Source of the DNA: Dactylosporangium sp. AC04546 | Lineage (GTDB): Bacteria > Actinomycetota > Actinomycetes > Mycobacteriales > Micromonosporaceae | Direction: 5' to 3' | Length of the DNA stretch: 64,000 nt | Assembly (NCBI RefSeq): GCF_022095675.1 | Contig: NZ_JAHYSG010000010.1 | Span: 62,001 to 126,000 of the forward strand | Shown here: positions 34,853-43,007 of the stretch, piece after piece | How positions within the stretch are numbered: position 1 is the first letter of the stretch | Layout of the letters: every line of letters begins with the position of its first letter | Translations under genes and position numbers: made by a program | Notes under the pieces: model-generated | Told to the model about the DNA's origin: nothing | Database searches by the model: none | What the model saw: only the letters and a program-made list of their open reading frames with translations

Positions 34853-36447
34853 GGTACAAGATCATCGGCCCGATGGCCGACCGCTACGACGAGGTCCTCA
34901 CCCCGGAGGCGCTGGACTTCCTGGTCGCCCTCGACGGCCGGTTCGCCGGCCGTCGGGTGGCGCTGCTGGACACCCGCCGGGCCCGCCGGGCCCGGTTCGC
35001 CTCCGGCCAGCTGCCCGACTTCCGGCCGGACACGGCCCACGTCCGCCAGGACCCGACCTGGCGGGTGGCGCCGCCCGCGCCGGGCCTGCAGGACCGCCGC
35101 GTCGAGATCACCGGCCCGCCGGACCGCAAGATGACGATCAACGCGCTGAACTCGGGCGCCCGGGTGTGGCTGGCCGACTTCGAGGACGCCACCGCGCCGA
35201 CCTGGGACAACGTCATCAGCGGCCAGCTGAACCTGATTGACGCCCTGGACGGGCGCATCGACTTCACCGACGAACGCGGCAAGCGCTACGCCCTGGGGAA
35301 CGACCTGGCCACCATCGTGGTCCGCCCCCGCGGCTGGCACCTCGTGGAGAAGTGGATCGTCGTCGACGGCCGCCCCATCTCGGCGAGCCTCGTCGACTTC
35401 GGCCTGTACCTCTTCCACTGCGCCCGGCGGCAGCTCGCCGCCGGCAAGGGCCCGTACTTCTACCTGCCGAAGCTGGAGGACCACCGCGAGGCGCGGCTGT
35501 GGAACGACGTCTTCGTCTTCTCCCAGCAGTACCTCGGGCTGCCGCAGGGCACCATCCGCGCCACGACGCTCATCGAGACGATCACGGCGGCGTTCGAGAT
35601 GGAGGAGATCCTCTACGAGCTGCGTGACCACTCGGCCGGGCTGAACGCGGGCCGGTGGGACTACATCTTCAGCATCATCAAGAACCTCGGCCAGTGGCCC
35701 GAGTTCGTCCTGCCGGACCGCGCCGAGGTCACGATGACGGTGCCGTTCATGCGGGCGTACACCGAGCTGCTCGTGCGCACCTGCCACCGCCGCGGCGCGC
35801 ACGCGATCGGCGGTATGGCGGCGTTCATCCCGAGCCGCTCCCCCGACGTCAACGCCGCCGCGGTCGCCCGCGTCCGCGCCGACAAGGAGCGCGAGGCCGG
35901 CGACGGCTTCGACGGCTCGTGGGTCGCGCACCCCGGCCTGGTCGACGTCTGCCGGGACGTGTTCGACGCGGTCCTCGGCGACCGCCCGAACCAGCTCGAC
36001 CGGCTCCGCGACGACGTCGAGGTCACCCAGACGGACCTGCTGGCGGTCGACAAGACGCCCGGCCAGGTGACGGCGGCCGGCCTGCGCGCGAACATCGGCG
36101 TGGCGCTGCGCTACATCGACGCCTGGCTGGGCGGCACCGGCGCCGTGGCCCTGTCGAACCTCATGGAGGACGCGGCGACCGCCGAGATCGCGCGCTGCCA
36201 GGTGTGGCAGTGGCTGCACCACGGCACGCCCCTGGCCGGTGGCGGCATCGTGTCCGAGGACCTGGTCCGCTCGATCCTGGCCGAGGAACTGGCCGCGCTG
36301 ACGGCGGACCGCGACCCGGCGGACCGCGCCCGCGCCGAGGCGGCGGCGGCGATCGTGGAGCACACGGCGCTGGACGAGGCACTGCCGGCGTTCTTCACGA
36401 CGGAGGCGTACTCGCACCACCTCGCGCCGTCGGCCGGGTCGCGCTGA
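34849..36447 (+). CDS. aceB: Malate synthase A
   Basis: A 532-residue form-A malate synthase. Recognisable regions are [12 protein letters not shown], the [11 protein letters not shown] segment, [20 protein letters not shown] (catalytic barrel), and the C-terminal plug with [20 protein letters not shown]. It condenses glyoxylate with acetyl-CoA to malate, completing the shunt started by AceA. The GTG at 34849 overlaps the aceA stop, so the two are translated together. Length and motifs are complete, with no sign of decay. Confidence 0.97.
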
Positions 36448-36517
36448 CGGCCGGCTCTGGCGGCTGTCGTCCGGCGGCCGGGCCGGACCATCGCCCGGCG
36501 GCCGGGCCGGCCGCCCG

Positions 36518-36603
36518 TCAGCCGCCGATGCGGACGGTGACCGGCGCCGGCCGCCGCACGACACGCCCGCCGTGCGGCGCAAGCGCCGAATGCGGTCACC
36601 GCC
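36518..36603 (-). repeat. Degenerate duplicate of the 3' end of the Clp-N gene
   Basis: About 86 bases repeat, imperfectly, the last 86 bases of the gene at 36613 (36613-36698). Both contain GTCAGCCGCCGATG, GGTGACCG and GCACGAC blocks in order. Read on the minus strand, the copy ends in VRIGG-stop like the ALIGG-stop of the gene, but an indel breaks its frame further 5'. It lies immediately downstream, so it is a tandem partial duplication or the scar of a lost second copy. Confidence 0.65.
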
Positions 36604-36612
36604 CGGCGGCCG

Positions 36613-37308
36613 TCAGCCGCCGATGAGGGCGGTGACCGCGCCGGCCTGTCGCACGACGCGTCCGGTCGTGCGCTGGTAGCGGCGGATGAGGTCACCGCCC
36701 CGCGAGTTGCGCCCGATCCGCCGCTCGGCCCGCAGCAGCACGTTGCGGGTGGGCGGCGGGAAGGCGTCGCGCAGCGCGGCGAGCAGGGCTGCGGCGTCGG
36801 CACCGATCGCGTCGAGCACCCAGGCGGCACCGGGGTCGAGCGCGACGAGCACCAGCGCGAGATGCTCCGGCCGATGGTCACGCTCCCGCCGCGCGAGGGC
36901 GAGGCGGAGCGACGCCTCGAAGGCCGCTTGGGCGTCGAGCCCGAGCGGCGGCCGCATCCGCGCACACCACCGGCGCGCCCTGGCCGCGCCGAACGGCAGC
37001 AGCGGCTCCCGGAGCGGCGCCCGGTCCAACACGGCCGGAGTCAGTCCCAACCGGTCGAGATCGATCCCGAACGGCGCCAGTGCCTCCCGGTCAGCGGCGG
37101 CCCCGGCCCCGAGCGGCGCGGCCCGGCACACGGCATCCCGCACGGCCGCCGCGGTCACCCCGTGCCGCCCGAGCAGTGCACCGACCGGACTCGTGGTCAG
37201 GGCCAGCAGGAGGTGTTCGCTGCCGGTGCGGGGGTGGCCGAGCTCGCGGGCCGCAGCCAGTGCCCGGCCCACGACGCGACCGAGTTCGGGGTCGGTGCCA
37301 CGGAACAT
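36613..37308 (-). CDS. Clp-N domain protein (ClpC adaptor-like)
   Basis: A 231-residue protein made of two Clp_N repeats, the helical domain found at the N-terminus of ClpA/ClpC: residues about 5-75 (GRALAAARELGHPRTGSEHL) and 105-175 (FEASLRLALARRERDHRPEH). There is no AAA ATPase module. Proteins of this kind are widespread in actinomycetes and may act as ClpC competitors, adaptors or regulators; the role is unproven. ATG 37308 overlaps the stop of the upstream helix-turn-helix gene, so the two form a coupled pair behind a twin operator. Confidence 0.85.
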   Translation of the reverse strand: MFRGTDPELGRVVGRALAAARELGHPRTGSEHLLLALTTSPVGALLGRHGVTAAAVRDAVCRAAPLGAGAAADREALAPFGIDLDRLGLTPAVLDRAPLREPLLPFGAARARRWCARMRPPLGLDAQAAFEASLRLALARRERDHRPEHLALVLVALDPGAAWVLDAIGADAAALLAALRDAFPPPTRNVLLRAERRIGRNSRGGDLIRRYQRTTGRVVRQAGAVTALIGG

Positions 37309-37523
37309 CAGTCCTCCAGGTCGCGGTACTTGCGGTGCACGGTCTGCTTCGTGACGCCCAGCCGCAGCGCGATGTCCTGCCACGACCACCCCGCCCGCCG
37401 GGCCGCCGCCACGTGCTCGGCCTCCAGCTGCTCCAGGAGGCGCCGCAGCCTCGCCACGGCCGGCAACGCGACGTCCGGGTCGGCGCCGGGCGCCACCCGC
37501 TGCAGGTCCGCACTCGCCGTCAT
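37308..37523 (-). CDS. Small helix-turn-helix regulator paired with the Clp-N protein
   Basis: A 71-residue protein with a coiled N-terminal helix (VARLRRLLEQLEAEHVAAAR) and a C-terminal helix-turn-helix (GWSWQDIALRLGVTKQTVHR). It resembles the small HTH proteins that precede Clp-N genes in actinomycetes. ATG 37523 has ACAGGA just upstream. It likely represses its own operon by binding the GTCAGCATATGCTGAC palindromes directly upstream, so it would set the dose of the Clp-N protein. Confidence 0.82.
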   Translation of the reverse strand: MTASADLQRVAPGADPDVALPAVARLRRLLEQLEAEHVAAARRAGWSWQDIALRLGVTKQTVHRKYRDLED

Positions 37524-37527
37524 TCCT

Positions 37528-37570
37528 GTCAGCATATGCTGACGCACCCAAGCCGTCAACATATGCTGAC
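37528..37570. promoter_or_regulatory. Twin palindromic operator of the HTH/Clp-N operon
   Basis: GTCAGCATATGCTGAC (37528-37543) is a perfect 16-bp palindrome. GTCAACATATGCTGAC (37555-37570) repeats it with one change. Centres are 27 bp apart. The first copy lies directly upstream of the ribosome site of the gene starting at 37523, the second where a promoter would be expected. Confidence 0.8.
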
Positions 37571-37683
37571 GGCGCGCAGGTCCGCGCGTTAGGACGCCGC
37601 GGCGACGGGTAGCCCGCTGCCGCAAGCACAGCGAGAGAACAAGAACAGCGAGAGAAGTCGTACCCCTGCCGAGAGGTCACGAC

Positions 37684-39537
37684 ATGCTGGAGCTCGAAGC
37701 GTCCTTCCGCCCGCTGCGCCTCCGCGACGGCTACCCGCCGCTCGAAGACCTCGGCCTGATCGGCGACGGCGCCACCGCCGCGCTCGTCGGGCTCGACGGC
37801 AGCGTCCATTGGCTGTGCGTGCCCGGCTTCGACACCGAGCCGCTGTTCTGCGCGCTGCTCGATAACACCGGCGGCGGGTGGTTCGGCGTGACGCCGGAAG
37901 GTGTCGTGGCGGCGCGGCAGCGGTACGAGACGGACACCGGTGTCCTCGTGACGGAGCTGCGCACCGCGACCGGCCTCGTCCGGCTCACCGACGCGCTCGC
38001 GCTGCGCACCGGCGCGGACCTCACCGACGACACGCCCGCCGACCGGGGCGAGCTCGTCCGGCTGGCCGAGGTCCTGGACGGCACCGTCGAGCTGCGCGTC
38101 GACCTCCAGCCGCGCGGCGGCGGGCTCGCCCGGCCCGCCTTCGCGGGGCTGGAGATCCAGGCGCCGCGGCTGCCGGGGGTACGGCTGCACCTGCGGTCGA
38201 GTCATCCGCTCGAAGGGCTGCACAACCGGTACCACCTGACCAGAGGCGACCGGGTCGAGCTCGTGCTGTCATGGGGCCGGATGCACCGCCACCACCGGCT
38301 GGACGCCGAGGCGACGCTCCGGCAGACGGCCACGGCGTGGCGGCGGTGGATGACCGGGTTCGCGTACGACGGCCCGCAGGAGGAGATGGTCCGGCGGTCC
38401 GCGATCACCCTCAAGCTGTGCGACCACTGGGTCAACGGCTCGGTCGCCGCCGCGCCGACCTCCTCGCTGCCGGCGCCGGTCGGCGGGGTGCGCAACTGGG
38501 ACTACCGCTACGCCTGGATCCGCGACGCCGCGTTCGCCGTGTTCGCGCTGCGCCGTATCGGGTTCTCCGGCGAGGCCGACGCGTTCCTCGGCTGGGTGCT
38601 CGACGCGTTCGAGCAGAGCCGACACCCCCGGATCATGTACACGCTCGCCGGCGGGCCGGTGCCGGACGAGCAGGTCGACCCGGCGCTCGGCGGGTACCGC
38701 GGCTCCGCCCCCGTGCGCTGGGGCAACGGCGCCGCCGACCAGCGCCAGCACGACATCTACGGCGAGTTGATGGACTGCGCGGACCAGTGGTCGCTGGCCG
38801 GCGGCGAGGTCGAGCCGGGGCTGTGGGCCGGGCTCGCCGGCGCGGCGGACGCGGCCGCCCGGACCTGGCGGCAGCCCGACCAGGGCATCTGGGAGGTGCG
38901 CAGCGAGGGGCGGGTCTTCACCTACTCGGCCGCCCTGTGCCAGGTGGCCCTCGACCGGGCGGCGACCATGGCCGATCGGCTGGGCCTGCCGGCACCGCTG
39001 CCGCGGTGGCGGGCGACGGCCGCCGAGATCCGCCGGGCGATCGTCGAGGACGCGTGGAACGAGCGGGACCAGACGATCAGCGAGCACCTCGACGGCCGGG
39101 GCGGCGTCGACGCCAGCCTGCTCGCGCTGCCGCTGCGGCGCGTCATCCCGGCCGACCATCCCCGGATGGTGGCGACCACGCAGGCCGTCGCCGAGCGCCT
39201 CGGGGCCGGAGACGGGCTGCTGTACCGGTACCGCCACCACGACTCCCCCGACGGCATCCCGGGCGACGAGGGCGCGTTCCTGCTCTGCAGCTTCTGGCTG
39301 GCCGACAACCTGACCGGCCAGGGCCGCCTCGACGAGGCCGAGAAGCTCTACACCTCGCTGTGCGAACGGGCGAGCCCGCTCGGGCTGCTCTCCGAGCAGG
39401 TCGATCCGGTGACCGGCGAGCTCGTCGGCAACTTCCCGCAGGCGTTCAGCCACATCGGGGTGATCGCGAGCGGCGTGGCCCTGTCAAGGGCGAAAGAGGC
39501 CCGAGCGAAGGACCCACGACAGGGAGCAGCCGCATGA
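37684..39537 (+). CDS. Glycoside hydrolase family 15 protein (glucoamylase/trehalase-like)
   Basis: A 617-residue intracellular GH15 enzyme. N-terminal beta domain starts YPPLEDLGLIGDGATAALVG; the alpha6/alpha6 barrel holds the motif NWDYRYAWIRDAAFAVFALR, WGNGAADQRQHDIYGELMDC and the C-terminal catalytic GDEGAFLLCSFWLADNLTG with the base Glu. Bacterial relatives without a signal peptide hydrolyse trehalose or short alpha-glucans. ATG 37684 was taken because homologous sequence starts shortly after. Its stop overlaps the following chimeric ORF (ATGA), showing that a zwf-like gene once followed in the same operon. Confidence 0.9.
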   Translation: MLELEASFRPLRLRDGYPPLEDLGLIGDGATAALVGLDGSVHWLCVPGFDTEPLFCALLDNTGGGWFGVTPEGVVAARQRYETDTGVLVTELRTATGLVRLTDALALRTGADLTDDTPADRGELVRLAEVLDGTVELRVDLQPRGGGLARPAFAGLEIQAPRLPGVRLHLRSSHPLEGLHNRYHLTRGDRVELVLSWGRMHRHHRLDAEATLRQTATAWRRWMTGFAYDGPQEEMVRRSAITLKLCDHWVNGSVAAAPTSSLPAPVGGVRNWDYRYAWIRDAAFAVFALRRIGFSGEADAFLGWVLDAFEQSRHPRIMYTLAGGPVPDEQVDPALGGYRGSAPVRWGNGAADQRQHDIYGELMDCADQWSLAGGEVEPGLWAGLAGAADAAARTWRQPDQGIWEVRSEGRVFTYSAALCQVALDRAATMADRLGLPAPLPRWRATAAEIRRAIVEDAWNERDQTISEHLDGRGGVDASLLALPLRRVIPADHPRMVATTQAVAERLGAGDGLLYRYRHHDSPDGIPGDEGAFLLCSFWLADNLTGQGRLDEAEKLYTSLCERASPLGLLSEQVDPVTGELVGNFPQAFSHIGVIASGVALSRAKEARAKDPRQGAAA

Positions 39538-39914
39538 TCCAGCAGCTGGTGATCCTCGGCGCGACCGGTGACCTGACCGCGCGGTACCTGCTGCCCGCCC
39601 TCGGCGCCCTGCGCACCTCCGGGCACCTGGACGAGCGGTTCGGGCTCACCGCCGTCGGGCGCGAGGACTGGACCGCCGACGCGTACCGCGCCTGGGCGGC
39701 CGAGCAGCTCGACCGGCACGCCCCGGAGCTCAGCGGGGAGGAGATCGCCGAGCGGTGGCGCACGCACACCCCGCCGACGCTGTCCAACCAGACGCCCTGG
39801 CAGGAGCTGTTCCGGGCGCACACCGGCCAGATGGACACCGGCGCGTGCCTGGACCTCGCCGTCGCCTACCGGGACGTCGTGCACACGAAGGGACTGCCCC
39901 GTGACTCACACTGA
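39534..39914 (+). pseudogene. Chimeric remnant: N-terminus of glucose-6-phosphate dehydrogenase joined to C-terminus of an IlvD/Edd-type dehydratase
   Basis: The 126-codon frame starts as a G6PDH (QQLVILGATGDLTARYLLPA, with the NADP motif GATGDLTARYL; LTAVGREDWTADAYRAWAAE), but at about residue 65 it changes to a sequence ending TGQMDTGACLDLAVAYRDVV followed by HTKGLPRDSH. The latter resembles the C-terminal tail of IlvD/Edd sugar-acid dehydratases (IPRdnH/LPRHSH ends). All catalytic parts of both enzymes are missing. It is best explained by a deletion joining zwf to the end of a dehydratase gene in frame. The stop overlaps the next gene, as an intact dehydratase gene might have done. The IlvD assignment is inference. 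Confidence 0.65.
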
Positions 39915-40893
39915 CCGTGGCACGATCATGATCGCCGACTTCGGCGACGTCGACATCGAGCGGGCCATCGCCGAGGAGGCCGGGTTCACGCTGGAGGCGC
40001 GCCAGTGCAAGTCGGAGGAGGAGGTCATCCGGTACGGCAGGGACGCCGAGGGCATCCTCACGCAGTACGCCCACATCGGCGCGACCGCCATGGACGAGCT
40101 GCGCAACTGCCGGGTGATCGCCCGCTACGGCACCGGCGTGGACATCGTCGACGTGGACGCCGCCACCCGCCACGGCATCCAGGTCACCAACGCGCCGAAC
40201 GACTGGTGCGCCGACGAGGTCGCCGACCACGCGATCGCGCTGTGGCTGTGCGCCGCACGCAAGATCAACCAGTACGACGCGGCCACCCGCACCGGCGAGT
40301 GGCAGTGGCAGACCGGCGAGCCGATCTGGCGCCTGCGCGGCCGGGTCTTCGGCATCCTCGGCTTCGGGGCGATCGCGCGGCTCATCGCGGAGCGGGCCCG
40401 CCCGTTCGGCGTGCAGCTGCGCAGCCACGACCCGTTCGTGCCCGACGACGAGATGCTGGGTCACGGTGTACTGCCGGTGTCGTTCGACGACCTCGTCGAG
40501 GACGCCGACTACCTGGTCATCCAGGCGCCGCTCACGCCGGACACGCACCACCTGTTCGACCGCGCGACGCTCGCCCGCATGAAGCCGACAGCGACGCTGG
40601 TCAACACCGCGCGCGGCCCGATCGTCGAGGACGCCGCCCTCGCCGCCGCCCTCGCCGAGCGGACCATCGCCGGGGCGGCGCTCGACGACCTGGAGGAGGA
40701 GCCGGCCAAGCAGCGGGACTGGCGGCCGGACAACCCGCTGCTGCGCCTGCCGAACACGGTCATCACGCCGCACGCGGCGTACTACTCGGAGCAGTCCCTG
40801 CAGGCGGTCCGGGCGATCGCCGCGCAGGAGGCCGTGCGGGTGCTGACCGGCCACCGTCCACAGTCGCCGGTCAACACGGTGGCTCCGGGTTAG
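39901..40893 (+). CDS. D-2-hydroxyacid dehydrogenase (CtBP-like C-terminal binding protein)
   Basis: A 330-residue D-isomer 2-hydroxyacid dehydrogenase. The NAD motif is FGILGFGAIARLIA (a GxGxxA variant), preceded by GTGVDIVDVDAATRHGIQVT. Catalytic residues are visible: Arg in VNTARGPIVED, Glu in LEEEPA and His in ITPHAAYYSEQ. The enzyme reduces 2-keto acids or oxidises hydroxyacids such as glycerate or phosphoglycerate analogues. GTG 39901 overlaps the end of the chimeric remnant. Linked to a probable sugar-acid dehydratase, it likely served a sugar-acid catabolic operon that is now broken. Confidence 0.9.
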   Translation: MTHTDRGTIMIADFGDVDIERAIAEEAGFTLEARQCKSEEEVIRYGRDAEGILTQYAHIGATAMDELRNCRVIARYGTGVDIVDVDAATRHGIQVTNAPNDWCADEVADHAIALWLCAARKINQYDAATRTGEWQWQTGEPIWRLRGRVFGILGFGAIARLIAERARPFGVQLRSHDPFVPDDEMLGHGVLPVSFDDLVEDADYLVIQAPLTPDTHHLFDRATLARMKPTATLVNTARGPIVEDAALAAALAERTIAGAALDDLEEEPAKQRDWRPDNPLLRLPNTVITPHAAYYSEQSLQAVRAIAAQEAVRVLTGHRPQSPVNTVAPG

Positions 40894-40988
40894 TTGTCCA
40901 TTTCGGACACCGCGTAGCCCGCCTCGTTGCTCGTCCGCCCGCCGCCTGTGGCCGGTGCGTTGTCCGGCGCACCGGTGGGCGGGCGGCG

Positions 40989-41780
40989 TCAGCCGAAGGT
41001 CAGCAACGCGACGACGACCAGCAGGAGCAGGGCGGCGGCCAGCCACCACTGGCGGGCCCGGCGACGGCGCTGGCGGCGCACCACGATCGAGGGCGCCTCG
41101 GGCCACGGGTGCCCGGCGGACGGTCCGGGCGAGGGCACCTTGCCGGCCTGCGCCGCGGCTTCGTCCGGCGCCTCTCGTTGTGCCTCTTGTGGCGTGCTTT
41201 GTGGCGCCTCGTGCGGGGCGTGTTGTTGTGCCTCTTGCGGCGCGCTTGGTTGGGGCTCTTGTGGAGCCTCTTGTTGCGGCTGCTGTGGCTGTTGTGGGGC
41301 CGCCTGGGGCGGCGCGACCGGCGTGGGCTGCGGACGGGGCGTGACCTCGACCCGCGGCGCCGGCACGGCGTGCGGCGTCGGCACGGGGCGGGTGTCGGCC
41401 TGGGCGCGGGCGATGAGCTTCGCGACGCGGACGCTGGCCGCCCGCATCCGGGCCGCCTTCTTCGCGCTGAGCTTCCGCCCCGCGATGATGCCGCAGGCCT
41501 GCGCCACGGCGACGACGAGGACGGGGTCGGTCACCAGGTCACGGTGCCCGGCGAACAGGGCCGCGACCATGTTCCGGTCCACCCGCAGCCCGGGTGCGAG
41601 CCGGTGCGCGCGGACGACCTCGGCGATGTGCCGGCGGGTGCTCTTCGGACGGCTCCGGCCCCGGGGACGCTTCCGGCCGCTGCGGTCCGCGGTCCGCGCG
41701 GCGGCGGCCGCCAGCGCGGCGACGAGCGACTCCACCGCCTCGTCGGCCTGCTGCCAGCGCGGCGTCACTGCCTCCGTCAC
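40989..41780 (-). CDS. Membrane-anchored protein with Gln/Pro/Glu-rich repeat linker
   Basis: A 263-residue protein. The N-terminal third is helical and basic (AEVVRAHRLAPGLRVDRNMV) and resembles an HTH-like domain common in Micromonosporaceae. Residues about 125-210 are a low-complexity linker of repeated PQEAxxxAP/QQPQQ units with visible 12- to 15-base repeats in the DNA. The C-terminus has a basic stretch (RRQRRRRAR) and one transmembrane helix ending in LLTFG, so it is a tail-anchored protein with its N-terminus inside. GTG 41780. The function is unknown. Confidence 0.7.
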   Translation of the reverse strand: MTEAVTPRWQQADEAVESLVAALAAAAARTADRSGRKRPRGRSRPKSTRRHIAEVVRAHRLAPGLRVDRNMVAALFAGHRDLVTDPVLVVAVAQACGIIAGRKLSAKKAARMRAASVRVAKLIARAQADTRPVPTPHAVPAPRVEVTPRPQPTPVAPPQAAPQQPQQPQQEAPQEPQPSAPQEAQQHAPHEAPQSTPQEAQREAPDEAAAQAGKVPSPGPSAGHPWPEAPSIVVRRQRRRRARQWWLAAALLLLVVVALLTFG

Positions 41781-41874
41781 ACCAGTCGTCCCCTGCTACG
41801 GTCCCGTCGTGATCGGCGCGTGCCGGCCGAGCACCCGAACCTTACCCGGCGGCCCACTCGCCAAATCGCACCAG

Positions 41875-42843
41875 TCACTGCATGGCGGTCGCCGGCGGAT
41901 GATCGAAGGAGACCGGGCAGCGGAAGATGTACAGCGCGTAGCTGCGCCCGATGACCACATCCGTGGGCCCGCTCGTCGCGCCGGCCGGCTCCTCCACCGG
42001 CCGCCAGCTCCCGCCGGTCCCGTGCCACTCGCTGGAGTCGGCGGTGAACAGCAGCGTCATCGGCGTGCCGCACTCGGCGCAGTCGACCGGGTACGGGTCG
42101 GTGAGCGACCAGTTCGCGAACCCGCCGACCTTCCAGCCGGGAGCCAGTGACAGGTCGAGCTGGTACTCGGAACCCGCCTCATCCCAGGCGGCGATCCGCT
42201 CGCCGAGGTCCTTCGGCAGCAGCGCACGGTACGGGTACTCGGAGATCCGCTCCGGATGCACGACACACGGGTTGGGCAGGTAGTGCTCGTTCACGACGGC
42301 CGGCTGGGGCGGCGCGGCCAGAGCCTGGCCGATGTCGGCGCTGTTGCGCCGGTAGAGCCGGACGCTGGGGTTGTACCCCGCCTCGGGATGGTCCAGCGGG
42401 CACCACAGCACCTGCAGCACGTCGGCGCCGTCGGGGCCGGCGAAGTCGGGAATGTCCCGGCGGTACAGCTGGGCGACCGGTACCAGCGCGATGGGCTGGT
42501 CGAGCAGCTCGCGCGGCTCCGAGGACCCGCTGTCGGACAGCTCGGCCCGCTCGGCGTCGGTCAGCTCGTAGCGGCCGCCGCGCTCGCGGGCCGCGGCGTA
42601 GATCTCGCGGCTGCGCCGCACGGTGGCTGGCGTGCTCAGCTCGAAGACGTAGTGGAGGTCGCCGTCGGTACAGGTCGGCCACGGCTCGCCGGCCGGCCAG
42701 AGCACCGGCCCCCCGACGGAGCTGTCGGCGGCGGACGGCGCACCGGGCCGCGGATGCAGCCGCGTGGCGGTGGCCGAGTGCGCACGCAACTCGGGAAAGA
42801 GCGCGGCGATGTCCAACGGCCGGGGCGGCGTGGTCCGGGTCAT
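41875..42843 (-). CDS. DUF1963 (YwqG-like) protein
   Basis: A 322-residue protein with the DUF1963 layout: SVGGPVLWPAGEPWPTC near the N-terminus, ALVPVAQLYRRDIPDF, DVLQVLWCPLDH and a C-terminal KVGGFANWSLTDPYPVDCAE followed by CGTPMTLLFTADSSEW. Family members bind unknown ligands and are found scattered in bacteria. ATG 42843 begins the conserved PPRPLDIAALFPEL segment. It is divergent from the metalloprotease gene, across 164 bases. Confidence 0.85.
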   Translation of the reverse strand: MTRTTPPRPLDIAALFPELRAHSATATRLHPRPGAPSAADSSVGGPVLWPAGEPWPTCTDGDLHYVFELSTPATVRRSREIYAAARERGGRYELTDAERAELSDSGSSEPRELLDQPIALVPVAQLYRRDIPDFAGPDGADVLQVLWCPLDHPEAGYNPSVRLYRRNSADIGQALAAPPQPAVVNEHYLPNPCVVHPERISEYPYRALLPKDLGERIAAWDEAGSEYQLDLSLAPGWKVGGFANWSLTDPYPVDCAECGTPMTLLFTADSSEWHGTGGSWRPVEEPAGATSGPTDVVIGRSYALYIFRCPVSFDHPPATAMQ

Positions 42844-42932
42844 GGCAGCCGAGCATAGCGACGCCGCGGCCGGCCGATCCCCGCACCGGACGTCCGATCC
42901 GCTCCGCCCCTTGCGAATAGCAACCAAAGTTC

Positions 42933-42946
42933 AACAATTCGTTGTT
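42933..42946. promoter_or_regulatory. AT-rich palindrome in the divergent region before the metalloprotease
   Basis: AACAATTCGTTGTT is a 14-base inverted repeat (5-bp arms, TTCG centre) in an AT-rich stretch. It is followed by GTTCGA at 42944-42949 and 42954-42959. It lies about 60 bases before the protease ATG and may be a regulator site or promoter core. Confidence 0.4.
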
Positions 42947-43007
42947 CGACAATGTTCGATGTCACACACTGGGCGCTCCAGACCCGTCCGCCAACGGGAG
43001 TGTGTCC

